In this document: positions 7,598-15,717 of the stretch, one piece after another | Layout: every line of letters begins with the position of its first letter | Numbering within the stretch: the first letter of the stretch is position 1 | NCBI GenBank assembly: GCA_026983775.1 | Contig: JALSTK010000080.1 | Coordinates: forward strand, 1 to 61,028 | Length of the DNA stretch: 61,028 nucleotides | From: Calditrichia bacterium | GTDB taxonomy: Bacteria; Calditrichota; Calditrichia; Calditrichales; Calditrichaceae | Direction: 5' to 3' | Made by a program: the position numbers and the translations under genes | Notes under the pieces: model-generated | Databases searched by the model: none | What the model was told of the DNA's origin: nothing | The model's input: the letters and a program-made list of their open reading frames with translations, nothing else

Positions 7598-9367
7598 ATG
7601 AGTATAAAAGGCACTTTACTTCCGTTTTCCGCCTTAAAGTTTCTTGGGAAAAAACCGCACACTGTGCGCTATCCTTACCAGAAAAAAAAGACGGCCGAGC
7701 GTTACCGCGGCTTTCATTATAACGATATCGAAGAGTGTATCGGTTGTGGTACCTGTGCCACCATTTGCCAGAATGAAGCGATCGATATGATTCAGATTGA
7801 GGGCATTGAAGCAAAAAAAGGGGATTCGGGCTTAAGGCCGCGGGTGGATAACGGTCGTTGCTGCTGGTGCGGGTTGTGTGTGGAGATGTGTCCCACCGGT
7901 TCCCTTTCTCTTACGGATCAATATTTGCATACCTCTTCCGATCCGGAATCTTACCTGCTTGTTCCGGGCGTAGATCATCCGGAATTTGCCGAACATCTAA
8001 GCTTTGTTAAAGACGATGAAGTCCGTTTGCTCGATTTGGCTCGGGTACCGATGAAAGAACTGGATCCGCAAGAAAGGGTGAAATCCTTTGCCGAAGTGGT
8101 GGTCGGATATATGCAGGAAGAAGCCCGGCGGGAGGCAACGCGCTGTATTGACTGTGGGATCTGTGTGACCGCCTGTCCCGACCACATGCATATTCCGGAA
8201 TATATCGGCGCCATTGCCGATGCGGATGACGAACTGGCCCTGAAATATATTTATGACAATAATCCCATGCCGGAAATGTGCGGTAAGGTTTGTACCCGCC
8301 AGTGCGAAACCGTTTGTGCGATCGGGCATCTGGGTGAACCGATCGCCATTCGCTGGCTTAAACGATATGCCACCGAGCAATTCCCGGATCCGGCCGCTGT
8401 ACTCAATCCGACCATCGCCCCTGCCAACGGTAAAAAAGTGGGTATTGTCGGTGCAGGACCGGCAGGCCTCTCTGCCGGTTACTATCTGGCGTTACGTGGT
8501 TTTGATGTTACAATTTACGAAGCCCTGCCCAAAGCAGGGGGCATGACCTTTGCCGGTATCCCTAAATATCGTTTTCCCATGGATAGTCTGGACAAGCAGA
8601 TCGGCTATATGGAAAAAATAGGGGTAAAAATCAAATACAATACCCGGGTAGGCAAAGATATAACATTCCAGGAAATTCGTAAAAATAATGATGCGACCTT
8701 TATCGGGATCGGTTTTCATGTTCCCTATAAACTGGGTATCAGTGGAGAGGATTTACAAAATTCGATTCAGGCCATCGAATTTTTGAGAACCATCAATCTC
8801 GGTGGCAATGTCTATGTCGGCAAAAAGGCCGTGGTCATCGGTGGCGGAAATGTGGCTATTGATGCGGCCCGTGTCGCCCGTCGTTTAGGCGCAGAGGTTA
8901 CCATCCTTTATAGACGGCGGGTCCAGGATATGCCGGCCGACTGGGAAGAAATCGAAGCCGCCGAAGATGAAGGCGTGGAAATAATTCCCCAGGGAATTCC
9001 GTTGGAAATAATCGGTGAAGATGGTAAGGTTAAGGCGGTGAAGTATGGTATGGCGGAAATGGTTCCCGACCCCAGGGGGGGGCGCCCGCGGCCGAAACTG
9101 ATAGAAGGTAACGAACACATCATGGAAACGGATACCATCATCGGGGCAATCGGCCAGGAAGCGGACTATTCCTTTTTACCCGAAGACCTGAAAGAAGAAT
9201 TGAAAATCGAACGGGGCAGGGTCGTTGTTAATGAGTTTAAACAGACTTCTATCCCCGATGTCTTTGCCGGTGGCGATAATGTCAATCGCACCATGGATGC
9301 CATCAGTGCCATAGCGGATGGCGTTAAAGCCGTAGAGGGCATCACCCATTATTTAATGGATGAATAA
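7598..9367 (+). CDS. NuoI-like ferredoxin fused to GltD/NfnB-type FAD-NAD(P)H oxidoreductase
   Basis: A 589-residue fusion. Residues 1-115 resemble NuoI/MbhN: a YRGFHY lead-in and two [4Fe-4S] motifs, Cys47-50-53-57 and Cys88(or 89)-91-94-98, the latter ending CP. Residues about 140-589 match GltD/NfnB: Cys183-186-189-193 and Cys228-232-236-240 clusters, an FAD site (GAGPAG, 285-290) and a second dinucleotide site (GGGNVAIDAARVARR) with following YRRR, typical for NADPH. It takes the place where the operon would otherwise carry a separate NuoI/MbhN gene, so it likely passes electrons between NAD(P)H and the membrane complex. The gap to the NuoD-like gene is 113 bases; a GGGAAG ribosome site precedes the ATG. 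Confidence 0.9.
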   Translation: MSIKGTLLPFSALKFLGKKPHTVRYPYQKKKTAERYRGFHYNDIEECIGCGTCATICQNEAIDMIQIEGIEAKKGDSGLRPRVDNGRCCWCGLCVEMCPTGSLSLTDQYLHTSSDPESYLLVPGVDHPEFAEHLSFVKDDEVRLLDLARVPMKELDPQERVKSFAEVVVGYMQEEARREATRCIDCGICVTACPDHMHIPEYIGAIADADDELALKYIYDNNPMPEMCGKVCTRQCETVCAIGHLGEPIAIRWLKRYATEQFPDPAAVLNPTIAPANGKKVGIVGAGPAGLSAGYYLALRGFDVTIYEALPKAGGMTFAGIPKYRFPMDSLDKQIGYMEKIGVKIKYNTRVGKDITFQEIRKNNDATFIGIGFHVPYKLGISGEDLQNSIQAIEFLRTINLGGNVYVGKKAVVIGGGNVAIDAARVARRLGAEVTILYRRRVQDMPADWEEIEAAEDEGVEIIPQGIPLEIIGEDGKVKAVKYGMAEMVPDPRGGRPRPKLIEGNEHIMETDTIIGAIGQEADYSFLPEDLKEELKIERGRVVVNEFKQTSIPDVFAGGDNVNRTMDAISAIADGVKAVEGITHYLMDE

Positions 9368-9400
9368 ACAAGGTAATTATACTTAAGAAGGAACGGGATT

Positions 9401-10390
9401 ATGGCAGACTTAACCACAAAATATCTGGGTCTTTCGTTAAAAAACCCGATTATCATCGGCAGTTCGGGCCTGACCGATTCGGTGGAAGATATCATCGAAC
9501 TGGAAAGGAACGGAGCCGCTGCGGTTGTTTTGAAATCGATCTTTGAAGAAGAAATCTTGATGGAAACGGAACATATTATCCAGCAGGCCCAGGAAGATGG
9601 ATATGATGAGAAGGCCTTTGATTACTACGATTATAAAATTAAGGATAATAATTTAAGCGCATATGTGAATCTGATTAAGGGTGCCAAAAAGGCGGTCCAT
9701 ATTCCGGTTATTGCCAGTATTAATTGTCATTCCGGACATGAATGGCCTTACTATGCCAAACGTTTCGAAGAAGCCGGAGCCGATGCCCTGGAACTGAATA
9801 TATTCACGCTACCCACTAATATGAAGCGAACTTGTCAGGATAATGAACAGGTTTATTTCGATATTATTGAAAAGGTTAAAAAGGAAATTTCCATTCCCAT
9901 TTCCCTGAAAATCAGTTTTTATTCTGCGAATCTCGGCCCCTTTATTGTAAAATTATCGGAAACCGGCATACGGGGACTGGTGCTCTTTAACCGTTTCTGG
10001 AGCCCGGACATCGATATAGAAACCTTAAAAATCATATCTTCCAATGTTTTAAGCCGTTCCGAAGATTTCTCTCTAAGCTTACGCTGGATTGCCATTATGT
10101 CCGAACGAATTTCCTGTGATCTTGCGGCATCTACCGGTGTGCATGACGGATCGGCTCTCATTAAACAGCTTTTGGCCGGTGCCAACGCCGTACAAATTGT
10201 ATCCGCCCTGTACAGGAACGGAAAAGGCTATATTCAGAATTATCTGCATGATTTGAACACCTGGATGGAACGCCATGACTTTGTAACCATCGATCAGTTC
10301 CGCGGGAAAATGAGTCAGAGTAAAACCGAAGATCCGGCTATGTATGAACGGGTTCAATTTATGCGTTATTTCCGCGGACATAACGCCTGA
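9401..10390 (+). CDS. Dihydroorotate dehydrogenase-like FMN protein
   Basis: A 329-residue TIM-barrel flavoprotein of the DHOD/PreA superfamily. FMN-barrel features include the N-terminal GLSLKNPIIIGSSG and the late AGANAVQIVSALYRNG phosphate-binding segment. The catalytic-loop NxSCPN (Cys or Ser base in real PyrD) is replaced by ELNIFTLPTN, with Thr at the base position, so pyrimidine synthesis is doubtful. From memory, similar proteins often sit beside ferredoxin-linked oxidoreductases. Here the gene is 33 bases after the NuoI-GltD fusion, with an AAGAAGGAACGGG ribosome site, and is the last gene before a terminator, so it probably works with the redox complex. Its substrate is unknown. Confidence 0.82.
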   Translation: MADLTTKYLGLSLKNPIIIGSSGLTDSVEDIIELERNGAAAVVLKSIFEEEILMETEHIIQQAQEDGYDEKAFDYYDYKIKDNNLSAYVNLIKGAKKAVHIPVIASINCHSGHEWPYYAKRFEEAGADALELNIFTLPTNMKRTCQDNEQVYFDIIEKVKKEISIPISLKISFYSANLGPFIVKLSETGIRGLVLFNRFWSPDIDIETLKIISSNVLSRSEDFSLSLRWIAIMSERISCDLAASTGVHDGSALIKQLLAGANAVQIVSALYRNGKGYIQNYLHDLNTWMERHDFVTIDQFRGKMSQSKTEDPAMYERVQFMRYFRGHNA

Positions 10391-10411
10391 TTTGCGATAA
10401 TTCCTCCCCTG

Positions 10412-10442
10412 AAGCCTGGCGGATATTCCGACAGGCTTTTTC
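10412..10442 (+). terminator. Rho-independent terminator closing the redox-complex operon
   Basis: AAGCCTG at 10412-10418 pairs with CAGGCTT at 10432-10438. Inside, CGGA pairs with TCCG around a TAT loop after a single G/A mismatch, and the stem is followed by a T-run. This gives 11 base pairs just 21 bases after the last stop codon. Confidence 0.85.
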
Positions 10443-10528
10443 TATTCTACGGGTAAATGAATCAACATCCGTTCTGTTTTATACTATTTCTTAAAAAATT
10501 TGCACCGGGAAATAACAATTCCTATATT

Positions 10529-10546
10529 TTAGTTATATATTTCTAA
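10529..10546. promoter_or_regulatory. Possible DtxR/MntR-type operator upstream of the iron genes
   Basis: TTAGTTATATATTTCTAA has TTAG/CTAA arms around an AT-rich centre and lies 36 bases before the DtxR-family start codon. Family operators often carry TTAG and CTAA arms. A promoter-like TATATTTTA overlaps it (10522-10531). The call rests on arm symmetry and position only, in an AT-rich leader where such symmetry can arise by chance. Confidence 0.3.
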
Positions 10547-10581
10547 TAAATAATAAGGTTAAACTAATTCAATAATCCCTT

Positions 10582-11226
10582 ATGAAATTGACACACAGTC
10601 AGGAAGACTATTTAAAATTAATCTGGTATTTGCAGCAAAATAGCCAGAAAGCTTCCATTCAGCATGTATCTTTGCTGCGCCGGGTAAAGCCCCCGACGGT
10701 ATTGGTGATGTTTCAGCAACTGAAAAAACAGGGATTGTTGGAATATTCAAAAGATGTGGGAGCCCTACTCTCTGTCCGGGGGGAACATCTGGCCAGAAAA
10801 TTGGTACGTAAGCATCGCTTGATCGAAACCTTTTTACAGCAGGTGCTAAAAATGGATGAACAGGCTCTGCATGAGGAAGCCGAACGTCTTGAACATGTTA
10901 TCTCGGACCAGTTAATGACCTTAATCGATCGATTTTTAGGATACCCTCAGAAGGATCCCCACGGTTCGCAAATTCCGGCCTGGGATGAAGAAGAAAAACC
11001 GATTCCCTTATCAAGGGTTTCCGTGGGCAAGGCCTTCCGTATTAATACCCTGTCCCTCAAGGCTCAGATGCTGGATTATTACCGGCAACGTGCTTTAAAA
11101 GAAAATTCCATCTGGACATTACGGGAACAAGCGCCGGATAAATCAAGTTTTTTATTATCGGACGGACAATATTATCTGGCCCTGTCCAAGCAAGTGGCCG
11201 AAAAGGTAACGGTCGTAGTGTTATAA
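10582..11226 (+). CDS. DtxR/MntR-family metal-dependent regulator
   Basis: A 214-residue protein. The N-terminal winged helix (TLTHSQ-like start, about residues 1-70) reads through QEDYLKLIW and VKPPTVLVMFQQLKKQGLLEY. The dimerisation/metal-binding domain follows (RKHRLIETFL, then HEEAERLEHVIS at about residues 93-104 and GYPQKDPHGSQIP), the usual DtxR/IdeR/MntR metal-ligand pattern. The C-terminal 60 residues look like an SH3-type FeoA domain. It most likely senses Fe(II) or Mn(II) and controls the iron-uptake genes that follow. The next gene, a second DtxR-like protein, starts 22 bases downstream. Confidence 0.85.
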   Translation: MKLTHSQEDYLKLIWYLQQNSQKASIQHVSLLRRVKPPTVLVMFQQLKKQGLLEYSKDVGALLSVRGEHLARKLVRKHRLIETFLQQVLKMDEQALHEEAERLEHVISDQLMTLIDRFLGYPQKDPHGSQIPAWDEEEKPIPLSRVSVGKAFRINTLSLKAQMLDYYRQRALKENSIWTLREQAPDKSSFLLSDGQYYLALSKQVAEKVTVVVL

Positions 11227-11248
11227 AAAGAAAAAGATCGGGTATGCA

Positions 11249-12226
11249 ATGATCTATTACCTAATTTTACTCATTTTTATTCTGTTTATCGTCTGGTGGT
11301 ACTGGACACGAGAGCGGGAGCATGAAAGAAAATTGAAGCGTGTTTATCAGGAAGATGCGCTCAAATATATTTTCCATCAGAATGATCACGGTCATCCGGC
11401 CCTGTTTGATGGTATGAAGGGCTCCCTGGGCATGAATGGCACTCATCTCACCCACATTATCAATGATTTGCAATCCCGGGGTCTGATTCGAATTAGCGAG
11501 CAGGGCATGGAATTAACGGAAAGCGGGCGCAAGCTGGTGATCGAAATAGTCCGGGCCCATCGTATCTGGGAAACTTTTCTGCAAAGAGAAACCGATCTTC
11601 CTCTGGATAAGATACACGATCATGCCGACCGTAAGGAGCATGAACTGCGCGGAGAAAAATTAAACGCTCTGGACGCCCATCTCGGTTTTCCGAAAATCGA
11701 TCCGCATGGCGATCCGATCCCCACGGAAGATGGACATGTTTCGGTTCGGGAGGGAAGAGTCCTCAACGAGTGGCAGGAAGGTCAGGAAGGACGTATTTCC
11801 CATATTGAAGATGAACCGGTGCCTTTGGCACGTGATATCTTTAATAGGGGGTTTCGTGTAAATGACCGGGTGAAAATTTTAAAGAACACGGATCAGGGTA
11901 TGCAGGTGGAACACAATGATAAAAGCCAGTATCTGGACGCCCTGACCGCTATGAATATTCAGTTGCAACCCATCGAACGGAAAGAAGTACCACCCAAGCG
12001 CACCCTGAACGATTTAAAACCGGCTGAACAAGGAAGAATTATCTACATTTCGGAGCGTTTACAAGGGTTGGCCAGACGTCGTCTGCTCGATTTAGGCTTT
12101 ACGCCCGGTGTACCGGTCAAAAAGGTTCTGGTCAGCTCGTTCGGGGGGGACCCCACGGCTTATGAAGTACGGGGGGCAAAGATTGCTTTGCGCAAGGATC
12201 AGGCAAAGTATATTTATATTAATTGA
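11249..12226 (+). CDS. Membrane-tethered DtxR-like winged helix fused to FeoA-type domains
   Basis: 325 residues. Residues 3-19 form one hydrophobic helix followed by a basic run (TREREHERKLKR), so the protein is probably anchored with its body in the cytoplasm. Then come a winged helix (about 35-95), a DtxR metal/dimer domain (HRIWETFL, KIHDHADRKEHEL, GFPKIDPHGDPIP), an SH3-like segment and a C-terminal FeoA domain (about 245-325, with RRRLLDLGFTPG). FeoA domains associate with FeoB, and DtxR domains sense Fe(II). The combination suggests an iron sensor or gate acting at the FeoB transporter, perhaps without DNA binding. It is co-directional with feoB, with 123 bases between them. Confidence 0.8.
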   Translation: MIYYLILLIFILFIVWWYWTREREHERKLKRVYQEDALKYIFHQNDHGHPALFDGMKGSLGMNGTHLTHIINDLQSRGLIRISEQGMELTESGRKLVIEIVRAHRIWETFLQRETDLPLDKIHDHADRKEHELRGEKLNALDAHLGFPKIDPHGDPIPTEDGHVSVREGRVLNEWQEGQEGRISHIEDEPVPLARDIFNRGFRVNDRVKILKNTDQGMQVEHNDKSQYLDALTAMNIQLQPIERKEVPPKRTLNDLKPAEQGRIIYISERLQGLARRRLLDLGFTPGVPVKKVLVSSFGGDPTAYEVRGAKIALRKDQAKYIYIN

Positions 12227-12246
12227 TGTCCTATAGCGATGCGTCA

Positions 12247-12277
12247 ACGGTTTGTCCCCGGGGACGGGCAAAACCGT
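12247..12277 (+). other. GC-rich hairpin between the FeoA-type gene and feoB
   Basis: ACGGTTT at 12247-12253 pairs with AAACCGT at 12271-12277 around a perfect palindrome GTCCCCGGGGAC (12254-12265). There is no T-run, so this is not a standard terminator. It could trim or attenuate the transcript between the sensor gene and feoB. Confidence 0.45.
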
Positions 12278-12349
12278 TTCAATGGGGTAGCCGCTTAAAA
12301 CGTATTGTTCCTAAATGAAACGAAACAGAAAAAAGGTATCTTTTCGACT

Positions 12350-13162
12350 ATGAAGAAAAATTATACGAAGCACCGTTCGGGTTGTGAAGATTGTGCCCTG
12401 AATCTGGAACAGTTGGGTATCGAGGTGCGAAAATGGGATCATGTGATTGCCCTGGCCGGTAATCCCAATACGGGGAAAAGTACGGTCTTTAATCAACTGA
12501 CCGGTTTAAAACAGCATACCGGCAACTGGCCGGGCAAAACGGTTGTCCGTGCGGAAGGAGGCTTTACCTGGAACGGAAAGACCTTTAAGGTTGTCGATTT
12601 ACCGGGTACTTATTCTTTATTGTCGGCTTCCGTGGATGAGGAGGTAGCCCGTGATTTTTTACTCTTCGGTCAGCCGGATGCAACGATAGTGGTAGTTGAC
12701 GCCACGGTATTGGAACGTAACCTGAATCTGGTTTTGCAGATTTTAGAAATTACCGACAAGGTGGTGGTTTCCTTAAATCTTGTGGATGAAGCAAGACGGA
12801 AGGGCATAGACGTCGATCACAGGCGTTTAAGTAAGGATCTGGGGGTTCCTGTTATACCCACTGTTGCCCGTGAAGGAATCGGCATCGGGCAGCTTATCGA
12901 AACTACCGACCAGGTGATAGCCGGGGAAATTATTACCCATCCTTACCGCTTAAAGGTAAATCGGAAAATACAGGAAGCGCTCGATGAGTTGATTCCGAAG
13001 ATTAAACGCATCTTCCCGGATTTGCCCAATGCCCGCTGGATAGCCATGCGTCTCCTCGATGGTGATATCCGTGTCCAAAAAGCACTTGAACGGGGTGAAT
13101 GGAATTTTACAGCAGGAGCATCGGCACTGGACAACGTGCAAGTCAAGGAGAAAGTTCATTAA
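12350..13162 (+). CDS. feoB: FeoB GTPase half (N-terminal domain of ferrous iron transporter)
   Basis: 270 residues from the ATG at 12350; a TTG at 12305 would add 15 poorly convincing residues. GTPase motifs are G1 GNPNTGKST, G3 DLPGTYSL and G4 NLVD, and they are followed by the helical guanine-dissociation-inhibitor-like domain. The N-terminus carries a CEDC pair. The frame stops with TAA at 13160-13162, where an ordinary single-chain FeoB would continue into the membrane part. That part starts two bases later in another frame. It probably gates Fe(II) import together with the permease half. Confidence 0.87.
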   Translation: MKKNYTKHRSGCEDCALNLEQLGIEVRKWDHVIALAGNPNTGKSTVFNQLTGLKQHTGNWPGKTVVRAEGGFTWNGKTFKVVDLPGTYSLLSASVDEEVARDFLLFGQPDATIVVVDATVLERNLNLVLQILEITDKVVVSLNLVDEARRKGIDVDHRRLSKDLGVPVIPTVAREGIGIGQLIETTDQVIAGEIITHPYRLKVNRKIQEALDELIPKIKRIFPDLPNARWIAMRLLDGDIRVQKALERGEWNFTAGASALDNVQVKEKVH

Positions 13163-13163
13163 C

Positions 13164-14552
13164 ATGGAGAACAAATCGGGAAAGGATCTGATTCGGGAAA
13201 TTCATCACATCCGCTCCGGACTGGATACGAATTTCCGCGATATGGTTGTGGAAGATATCTATAAAAACGCAGAACAAATCTACAATCATTCGGTCAAAGT
13301 TCTTTCCGACAGAAAATATAATCTGGATCAGAAGCTGGACAGGATTCTTACTTCACCCGTTTGGGGATTGCCGATCATGCTCCTGCTTTTGGGAATGACG
13401 TTTTGGATTACAATTGTCGGGGCTAATTATCCCTCCGAATTGATAGCGCGCGGGTTGTTCTGGCTGGAAGCCCAAATGGCTCTGATCATGCAACAACTGG
13501 GCAGTCCTTCCTGGCTTACAGGCTTTCTGATCCATGGGGTTTACAAGGGGTTGGCCTGGGTTGTTTCGGTAATGCTGCCGCCCATGGCCATTTTTTTTCC
13601 GGTCTTTACTATTTTGGAGGATTTTGGATATCTGCCGCGGGTCGCTTTTAATATGGACTGGTTGTTCCGAAAAGCGGGTGCTCATGGTAAACAGGCTTTA
13701 ACTATGAGTATGGGCTTCGGGTGCAATGCCGCGGGAGTGATTGCCACCCGTATCATAGAATCTCCTCGAGAGCGCATCATTGCCATATTGACCAATAATT
13801 TTGTGCCCTGTAACGGTCGGTTTCCGACCCTGATTATGCTGGCGACGATTTTTGTTGCCGCCGCCTTTCCTCCGACTCTGGCCTCTCTTGCAGCGGCAGG
13901 ATCGGTGGTCTTTGTCGTCCTGATCGGAGTGGCTGTTACCCTGATCGTTTCCTGGGCATTAAGCCGAACCATTTTGAAGGGTGAAGCAAGCAGCTTTACC
14001 CTTGAACTGCCTCCTTATCGTAAACCCAGTATTCTGCGAATCCTGTATACTTCATTGATTGACCGCACTCTTTTTGTTTTATGGCGGGCCATCTTCATGG
14101 CTGCACCGGCCGGAGGCGTTATCTGGCTTTTAGCCAATGTAACCGTTAATGGGCAAACCCTGGCGCATTTGATTTCGGGATTTCTGAATCCTCTCGGTCA
14201 TGTCATCGGGTTGGACGGTACGATTCTGCTGGCCTATATCGTGGCCATTCCGGCTAATGAGATTGTAGTACCGACCATCCTCATGATCTATTCCCATGCC
14301 AGTACCATGCTGGATATTACCCAGCTTTCCCAGCTAAAAGCGCTGTTAGTAGATAATGCCGGCTGGACTTTGCTGACGGCGGTTAATTTAATGCTTTTTG
14401 CCCTGCTGCATAATCCCTGCTCAACTACTATATTGACAATCTGGAAGGAGACCAGAAGCATGCGCTGGACCCTTATCGGTGCTGTAATGCCCTTAGGGTT
14501 GGCTTTTCTGGTAACCTTCTTTGTCGCCCAATTTGTGCGACTTGTTTTTTAA
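13164..14552 (+). CDS. feoB: FeoB permease half (gate and C-terminal membrane domains)
   Basis: 462 residues from the ATG at 13164. An AAGGAG ribosome site lies at 13145-13150, inside the end of the GTPase gene. The open frame extends upstream to 13059, but those residues overlap the GTPase gene and are not FeoB-like. A short cytoplasmic N-terminus is followed by paired gate segments with the FeoB signature MGFGCNAAGVIATRIIES and NNFVPCNGRFPTLI, which carry cysteines of the Fe(II) path. The two halves together equal a normal FeoB. A split gene is the plain reading; a one-base sequencing insertion in the TTAAC junction would look the same. Confidence 0.87.
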   Translation: MENKSGKDLIREIHHIRSGLDTNFRDMVVEDIYKNAEQIYNHSVKVLSDRKYNLDQKLDRILTSPVWGLPIMLLLLGMTFWITIVGANYPSELIARGLFWLEAQMALIMQQLGSPSWLTGFLIHGVYKGLAWVVSVMLPPMAIFFPVFTILEDFGYLPRVAFNMDWLFRKAGAHGKQALTMSMGFGCNAAGVIATRIIESPRERIIAILTNNFVPCNGRFPTLIMLATIFVAAAFPPTLASLAAAGSVVFVVLIGVAVTLIVSWALSRTILKGEASSFTLELPPYRKPSILRILYTSLIDRTLFVLWRAIFMAAPAGGVIWLLANVTVNGQTLAHLISGFLNPLGHVIGLDGTILLAYIVAIPANEIVVPTILMIYSHASTMLDITQLSQLKALLVDNAGWTLLTAVNLMLFALLHNPCSTTILTIWKETRSMRWTLIGAVMPLGLAFLVTFFVAQFVRLVF

Positions 14553-14715
14553 AAAAACAGGCTTTGTTTTTATCCATCTTTTTCATCACCATCAAACTTT
14601 GTTTGTCCGTGAACAGATGATTTTGTAAATTAATTCCTCGGATAAATGGAAAAGGATGGATACCTTTTGCAGCTTACAAATGATCATGCTTACTTTTATG
14701 AAATAAGGAAATAGT

Positions 14716-15693
14716 ATGGGATATAAACGAATCTTAAGCGGGATGCGTCCCTCCGGTAGATTACATCTCGGTAATTATGCAGGAGCCCTTGAGAATTGGG
14801 TCAAATTACAGGATGAATATGAAAGTTATTTTTTTGTAGCGGACTGGCATGCTCTTACCACCAATCCGGCTGCTGCTTTTGATGTCAAGGAAAATACAAC
14901 GCAAATGATCATCGATTGGCTGAGTGCCGGCATCCATCCGGAAAATCCCATCTTTATTCAATCGCAGGTTAAGGAACACGCCGAATTGCACTTGATCTTT
15001 TCCATGCTGATTACCAAAGAACGGCTGGAACGAAATCCGACCTTAAAAGAGCAGGTCCGGGATCTGCACACGGATACCATGATATACGGGCATTTAGGCT
15101 ATCCTGTTCTTCAGGCGGCCGATATTCTGATCTACAAGGCTAATATCGTGCCTGTCGGCGAAGATCAGGCGCCTCATGTGGAAATCACCCGAGAAATTGC
15201 CCGCAAGTTTAATCAAACATACGGAGAAGTGTTTCCCGAACCCAAAACGCAATTGACAACGTTTTCCCGTTTACCCGGTCTGGACGGACGGAAGATGGGT
15301 AAGTCCAATGATAATTTCATTCTACTTTCGGATTCGGAAGAAGAAATTGCCAAAAAGGTGCGGACAGCGGTTACCGATCCTAAAAAGGTACGTCGTAATG
15401 ACCCCGGTCATCCGGATGTTTGTAATGTGTTCACCTATCATCAGAAATTCAATCCACAGGAAGTTCCCCAAATCAGGAAGGATTGCGAAAGCGGTGTTTT
15501 GGGTTGTGTGGCCTGTAAACAAAATTGCGCTCAAAAAATCGCCGATTACTTTGCTCCCATGCGTGAAAAACGAAATTATTATGAGCAACACCCCAAAGAA
15601 GTTGACGATATTTTGCAGGCCGGCATAAAAAAAGCGAATGCCATGGCTCACAAGACTATGGAAGAAGTGCATGAAGCCATGCAAATGGGATAA
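14716..15693 (+). CDS. trpS: Tryptophanyl-tRNA synthetase
   Basis: A 325-residue class Ic synthetase of normal bacterial length that charges tRNA-Trp. The HIGH-type motif is PSGRLHLGNY near residue 12 and the KMSKS loop is KMGKS near residue 195. A Cys-rich patch, DCESGVLGCVACKQNC, lies near residues 256-271. The gene starts at ATG 14716 with an AAGGAAAT ribosome site after a 163-base leader in which I find no T-box or attenuator. The scpA, scpB and rlu genes follow closely. Confidence 0.95.
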   Translation: MGYKRILSGMRPSGRLHLGNYAGALENWVKLQDEYESYFFVADWHALTTNPAAAFDVKENTTQMIIDWLSAGIHPENPIFIQSQVKEHAELHLIFSMLITKERLERNPTLKEQVRDLHTDTMIYGHLGYPVLQAADILIYKANIVPVGEDQAPHVEITREIARKFNQTYGEVFPEPKTQLTTFSRLPGLDGRKMGKSNDNFILLSDSEEEIAKKVRTAVTDPKKVRRNDPGHPDVCNVFTYHQKFNPQEVPQIRKDCESGVLGCVACKQNCAQKIADYFAPMREKRNYYEQHPKEVDDILQAGIKKANAMAHKTMEEVHEAMQMG

Positions 15694-15717
15694 AATCATT
15701 ATAAGTAAAGAAGAGCT

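Noticed and set aside
9401-10390. Naming this gene pyrD
   Set aside because: The catalytic loop lacks the Cys/Ser base and the gene sits in a redox operon, so pyrimidine synthesis is not supported.
14553-14715. T-box or trp attenuator before trpS
   Set aside because: No T-box motif, Trp leader peptide or paired terminator/antiterminator could be found in the leader.
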